A stretch of DNA of 64,000 nt from JBEIQE01 sp040376705 (lineage in GTDB: Bacteria > Pseudomonadota > Alphaproteobacteria > UBA2400), in assembly GCA_040376705.1 (NCBI GenBank), contig JBEIQE010000006.1, positions 62,001 to 126,000 on the forward strand. Direction: 5' to 3'. Under the pieces are notes generated by a model. That model was given only the letters and a program-made list of their open reading frames with translations, ran no database searches and was not told where the DNA came from. The translations under genes and the position numbers were made by a program. The stretch's first letter is position 1; every line of letters starts with the position of its first letter. Shown here piece by piece: positions 62,248-64,000 of the stretch.

Positions 62248-63457
62248 TTTTAACGAAACTCCCGGCGCAGCCCGTTACAAGAAGTCGGGCGGCGGTTCTG
62301 CCGGCGCTTTGTGGAAGAACCCTATCTTCAAGCTGGCTGCGGTCATCATTGTAGGTGGCGGCGCCGCTTTTGCCGGTATGCAGTTCCTGTCGGAACCTTC
62401 CAAGGAAGAGCGCTCGGTTCTGCCGGTTGCGCAAGGTCCTACAGCGGCGACAACCACAACCGAAATTACGCCTGAATACCAGCGTGCCGTGCAGCAGCTC
62501 GATGAGCAGCGTGCTGAAGCCGCCCGTGGTCAGGGCGTCAGCGCGATCCCAACGCCGATGCAGAACCCCGTTGCTGCACCGATTGTTGACGATCAGGTCA
62601 TGACAAACAATACAGAAGACCCCCTCAGGGACTTCGAAAACATCATCTCAAATAGCACCAATGCGCGTGACCGCTCGGCTCCTCAGCCTATACCGCAGCC
62701 CGTAGCTCCTGCCGTTTCGCCAGAAGCCGTACAGGCATTGACCCGCACCATGCGTACCCAGATGGATCAGCTGATGGGCCAGTGGGCCCCTGTCTCGATG
62801 CAGCAGGTTAGTGGCGCACCGCCCCGTCAGAACGATAGTGCAACCGGTAACTCGGCTGCCTACCGTGGTGATGAAGCTGCAACTGATGGCCGCCTGATTG
62901 TGCCTGCCGGTTCGGTTTACTACGCACAGATGCTGATGGAAGCCAACTCAGACATTCCGGGCCCGATCATGGCTCAGGTTCTGACCGGTCCCTTCGCTGG
63001 TGGCCGCGCGATCGGTACTTTTGAGACCTATCGCGACCATCTGGCAATTCGTTTCAAGACCGTGGCCATCCGCAACCGTCAGTTCACAGTGGATATTCTG
63101 GCCCTTGACCCCGATACCACACTGGGCGGCGTTGTAACCGAGGTTGATCCGCGTTACTTCTCGCGCGTTCTGATGCCGGCTGCTGCCGCTTTCATCAAGG
63201 CCTATGGTGAAACCCTTTCTGAGCCTGCCAGCACAACCACTGTAACCGGTGGTACCGGCACATCAGTGACCACCAATGAGCAGGAAGAAAACGACTCACG
63301 CGATGCTATGTATGCCGGTATCGGCGAAGCCGCCGACCGTGTAGGCCGTTATGTGGATGAGGAAGCCTCTTCCATCAAGCGTCTGGTCCGCGTGGCCGTT
63401 GGTACACCAATTGGCCTGTTCTTCGTTTCGGCTGTTAGAGACAATGAGGATAAATAA
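62237..63457 (+). CDS. dotG: Type IVB secretion system channel protein DotG/IcmE
   Basis: 406 residues. Cytoplasmic tail with helix at about 32-50, then a Pro/Gln-rich linker (about 60-205) and a VirB10/TrbI-like C-terminal domain (about 210-400) with I-V-P-A-G-S-V-Y-Y-A, G-P-I-M-A-Q-V-L-T-G-P and V-D-P-R-Y-F-S-R. Legionella DotG is far longer because of a central run of pentapeptide repeats; this protein lacks that and is closer to the TraO-type conjugation form. It spans both membranes as the channel. Coupled to dotH and to the next gene. Confidence 0.92.
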   Translation: MATDFNETPGAARYKKSGGGSAGALWKNPIFKLAAVIIVGGGAAFAGMQFLSEPSKEERSVLPVAQGPTAATTTTEITPEYQRAVQQLDEQRAEAARGQGVSAIPTPMQNPVAAPIVDDQVMTNNTEDPLRDFENIISNSTNARDRSAPQPIPQPVAPAVSPEAVQALTRTMRTQMDQLMGQWAPVSMQQVSGAPPRQNDSATGNSAAYRGDEAATDGRLIVPAGSVYYAQMLMEANSDIPGPIMAQVLTGPFAGGRAIGTFETYRDHLAIRFKTVAIRNRQFTVDILALDPDTTLGGVVTEVDPRYFSRVLMPAAAAFIKAYGETLSEPASTTTVTGGTGTSVTTNEQEENDSRDAMYAGIGEAADRVGRYVDEEASSIKRLVRVAVGTPIGLFFVSAVRDNEDK

Positions 63458-64000
63458 TGTTCGGTAAGCGCGCAAAAAACCAGAGCCAGGATCAGGACCA
63501 GAATTTCGAGGGTGCTGAGGCTGAATTCACCGAAGACTTCGCATCACAGGACCAGCCTGAAGAAGCTGCCTGGGGTGATGACCAGTCAGATGCTGAAGAC
63601 GGTCTTGAGCCCGAACTGCGCGATCGCCGCCGTTCTCCGCTGTCCAAGGTTCTGCCGTTTGCCGCACTTGGCGTAATCGCCGCCGGTGGTGCTGGTTACT
63701 ATTATCTCAACTTCATGCAGGCTCCGGCTGGCGAAGCCAGCCCGGTTATCGCTGCTGCGCCCGCTGAGCCCGAAGTTACAGCTACAGCCCCCCTTGGCGA
63801 AGCACAGCCTGCCGGCGAAACTGTAGTTGCCGCAACTCCGCTCGATACCCCGACCGAAGCCACAACCGAAACGGCTGTGCCGCTGGTTGCCGGCGCACCG
63901 GAAATCGTACCGTCTGACACAGCCATGCTGGAACCAGCTGAGCCTGTCGCTGCCGCGCCAGAGGCTGTTGTCCCTGCCCCCACCGATATCCAGCCTGAGC
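63457..64000 (+). CDS. dotF: DotF/IcmG-like type IVB secretion protein (3' partial)
   Basis: About 181 codons from ATG 63457, which overlaps the dotG stop as TAATG; the frame stays open to the window end. An acidic cytoplasmic N-terminus (rich in Gln, Glu, Asp) runs to about residue 60. One membrane helix follows (about 68-86, with A-G-G-A-G-Y-Y-Y-L), then a periplasmic Ala/Pro/Glu-rich stretch. This position after dotG and the single-helix layout fit DotF/IcmG, as in Legionella. Sequence identity cannot be judged from low-complexity parts, so the name rests mainly on context. Confidence 0.75.
   Translation, partial: MFGKRAKNQSQDQDQNFEGAEAEFTEDFASQDQPEEAAWGDDQSDAEDGLEPELRDRRRSPLSKVLPFAALGVIAAGGAGYYYLNFMQAPAGEASPVIAAAPAEPEVTATAPLGEAQPAGETVVAATPLDTPTEATTETAVPLVAGAPEIVPSDTAMLEPAEPVAAAPEAVVPAPTDIQPE

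Noticed and set aside
53680..64000. Integrative element borders around the secretion locus
   Set aside because: I looked for a tRNA, direct repeats and an integrase at the left side and saw none; the right border is outside the window.

Overview
The window looks like a chromosomal segment of a free-living, prototrophic alphaproteobacterium of moderately high GC (mid-to-upper 50s % by eye). The support is gene order and gene set. There is a SURF1-thrC-M16 protease-GNAT cluster and an ispH-thrB-rnhA cluster, both familiar in Alphaproteobacteria. There is also a split glycine decarboxylase (gcvPA/gcvPB), a PutA without an N-terminal DNA-binding domain, and a two-domain cold-shock protein. I cannot fix the order; a Micavibrio- or Rhodospirillales-like lineage is a guess. 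No tRNA, rRNA, CRISPR array, insertion sequence or integrase was seen.

Layout. 1-9.6 kb: end of SURF1, thrC, M16 peptidase, acetyltransferase, an AT-rich secreted orphan, YqgE, a DsbD/ScsB-type thiol reductase, an orphan, a Prx5-type peroxiredoxin and a Nudix hydrolase. 9.6-15 kb: an alpha/beta hydrolase divergent from a GlxA/AraC-type regulator, then rnhA, thrB and ispH on the minus strand, with an AT-rich orphan wedged between thrB and ispH. 15-20.4 kb: a membrane protein and the gcvT-gcvH-gcvPA-gcvPB operon. 20.5-27.4 kb: bacterial alpha-2-macroglobulin plus penicillin-binding protein 1C, a periplasmic defence and repair pair. 27.4-38 kb: cold-shock protein, fadD, a GRDP-like protein with a Cys/Ser hexapeptide tail, prfC, an EEP-fold enzyme and putA. 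38-45.4 kb: two EamA exporters flanking an ABC exporter, rodA, a Tat-type amidase, a BON lipoprotein, a nitroreductase and a degenerate receiver protein.

45.4-50.3 kb is an accessory block of membrane proteins on the minus strand: PAP2-like, GDYXXLXY, DUF2157 and five small membrane proteins. Two of its promoters share the same architecture: a -35 box, an 18-bp spacer containing an ATGAACnnnGTTCAT palindrome, a -10 box, and a second palindrome exactly 26 bp from the first. This points to a regulon under a repressor that is not encoded here.

50.5-53.7 kb holds typA and a GT87 membrane glycosyltransferase. From 53.8 kb onward the window enters a type IVB (Dot/Icm, I-type) secretion locus. First come two orphans (one secreted, one basic and helical), then an RNase J-like beta-CASP protein with an altered metal motif, and a prepilin peptidase. 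Four tandem DotI/IcmL-family genes follow, then DotH/IcmK, DotG/IcmE and the start of a DotF/IcmG-like gene cut by the window end. The icmL-icmK-icmE-icmG order matches the Legionella and IncI arrangement. The four consecutive IcmL paralogues, the short DotG and the unfamiliar upstream genes are the most novel content of the window.
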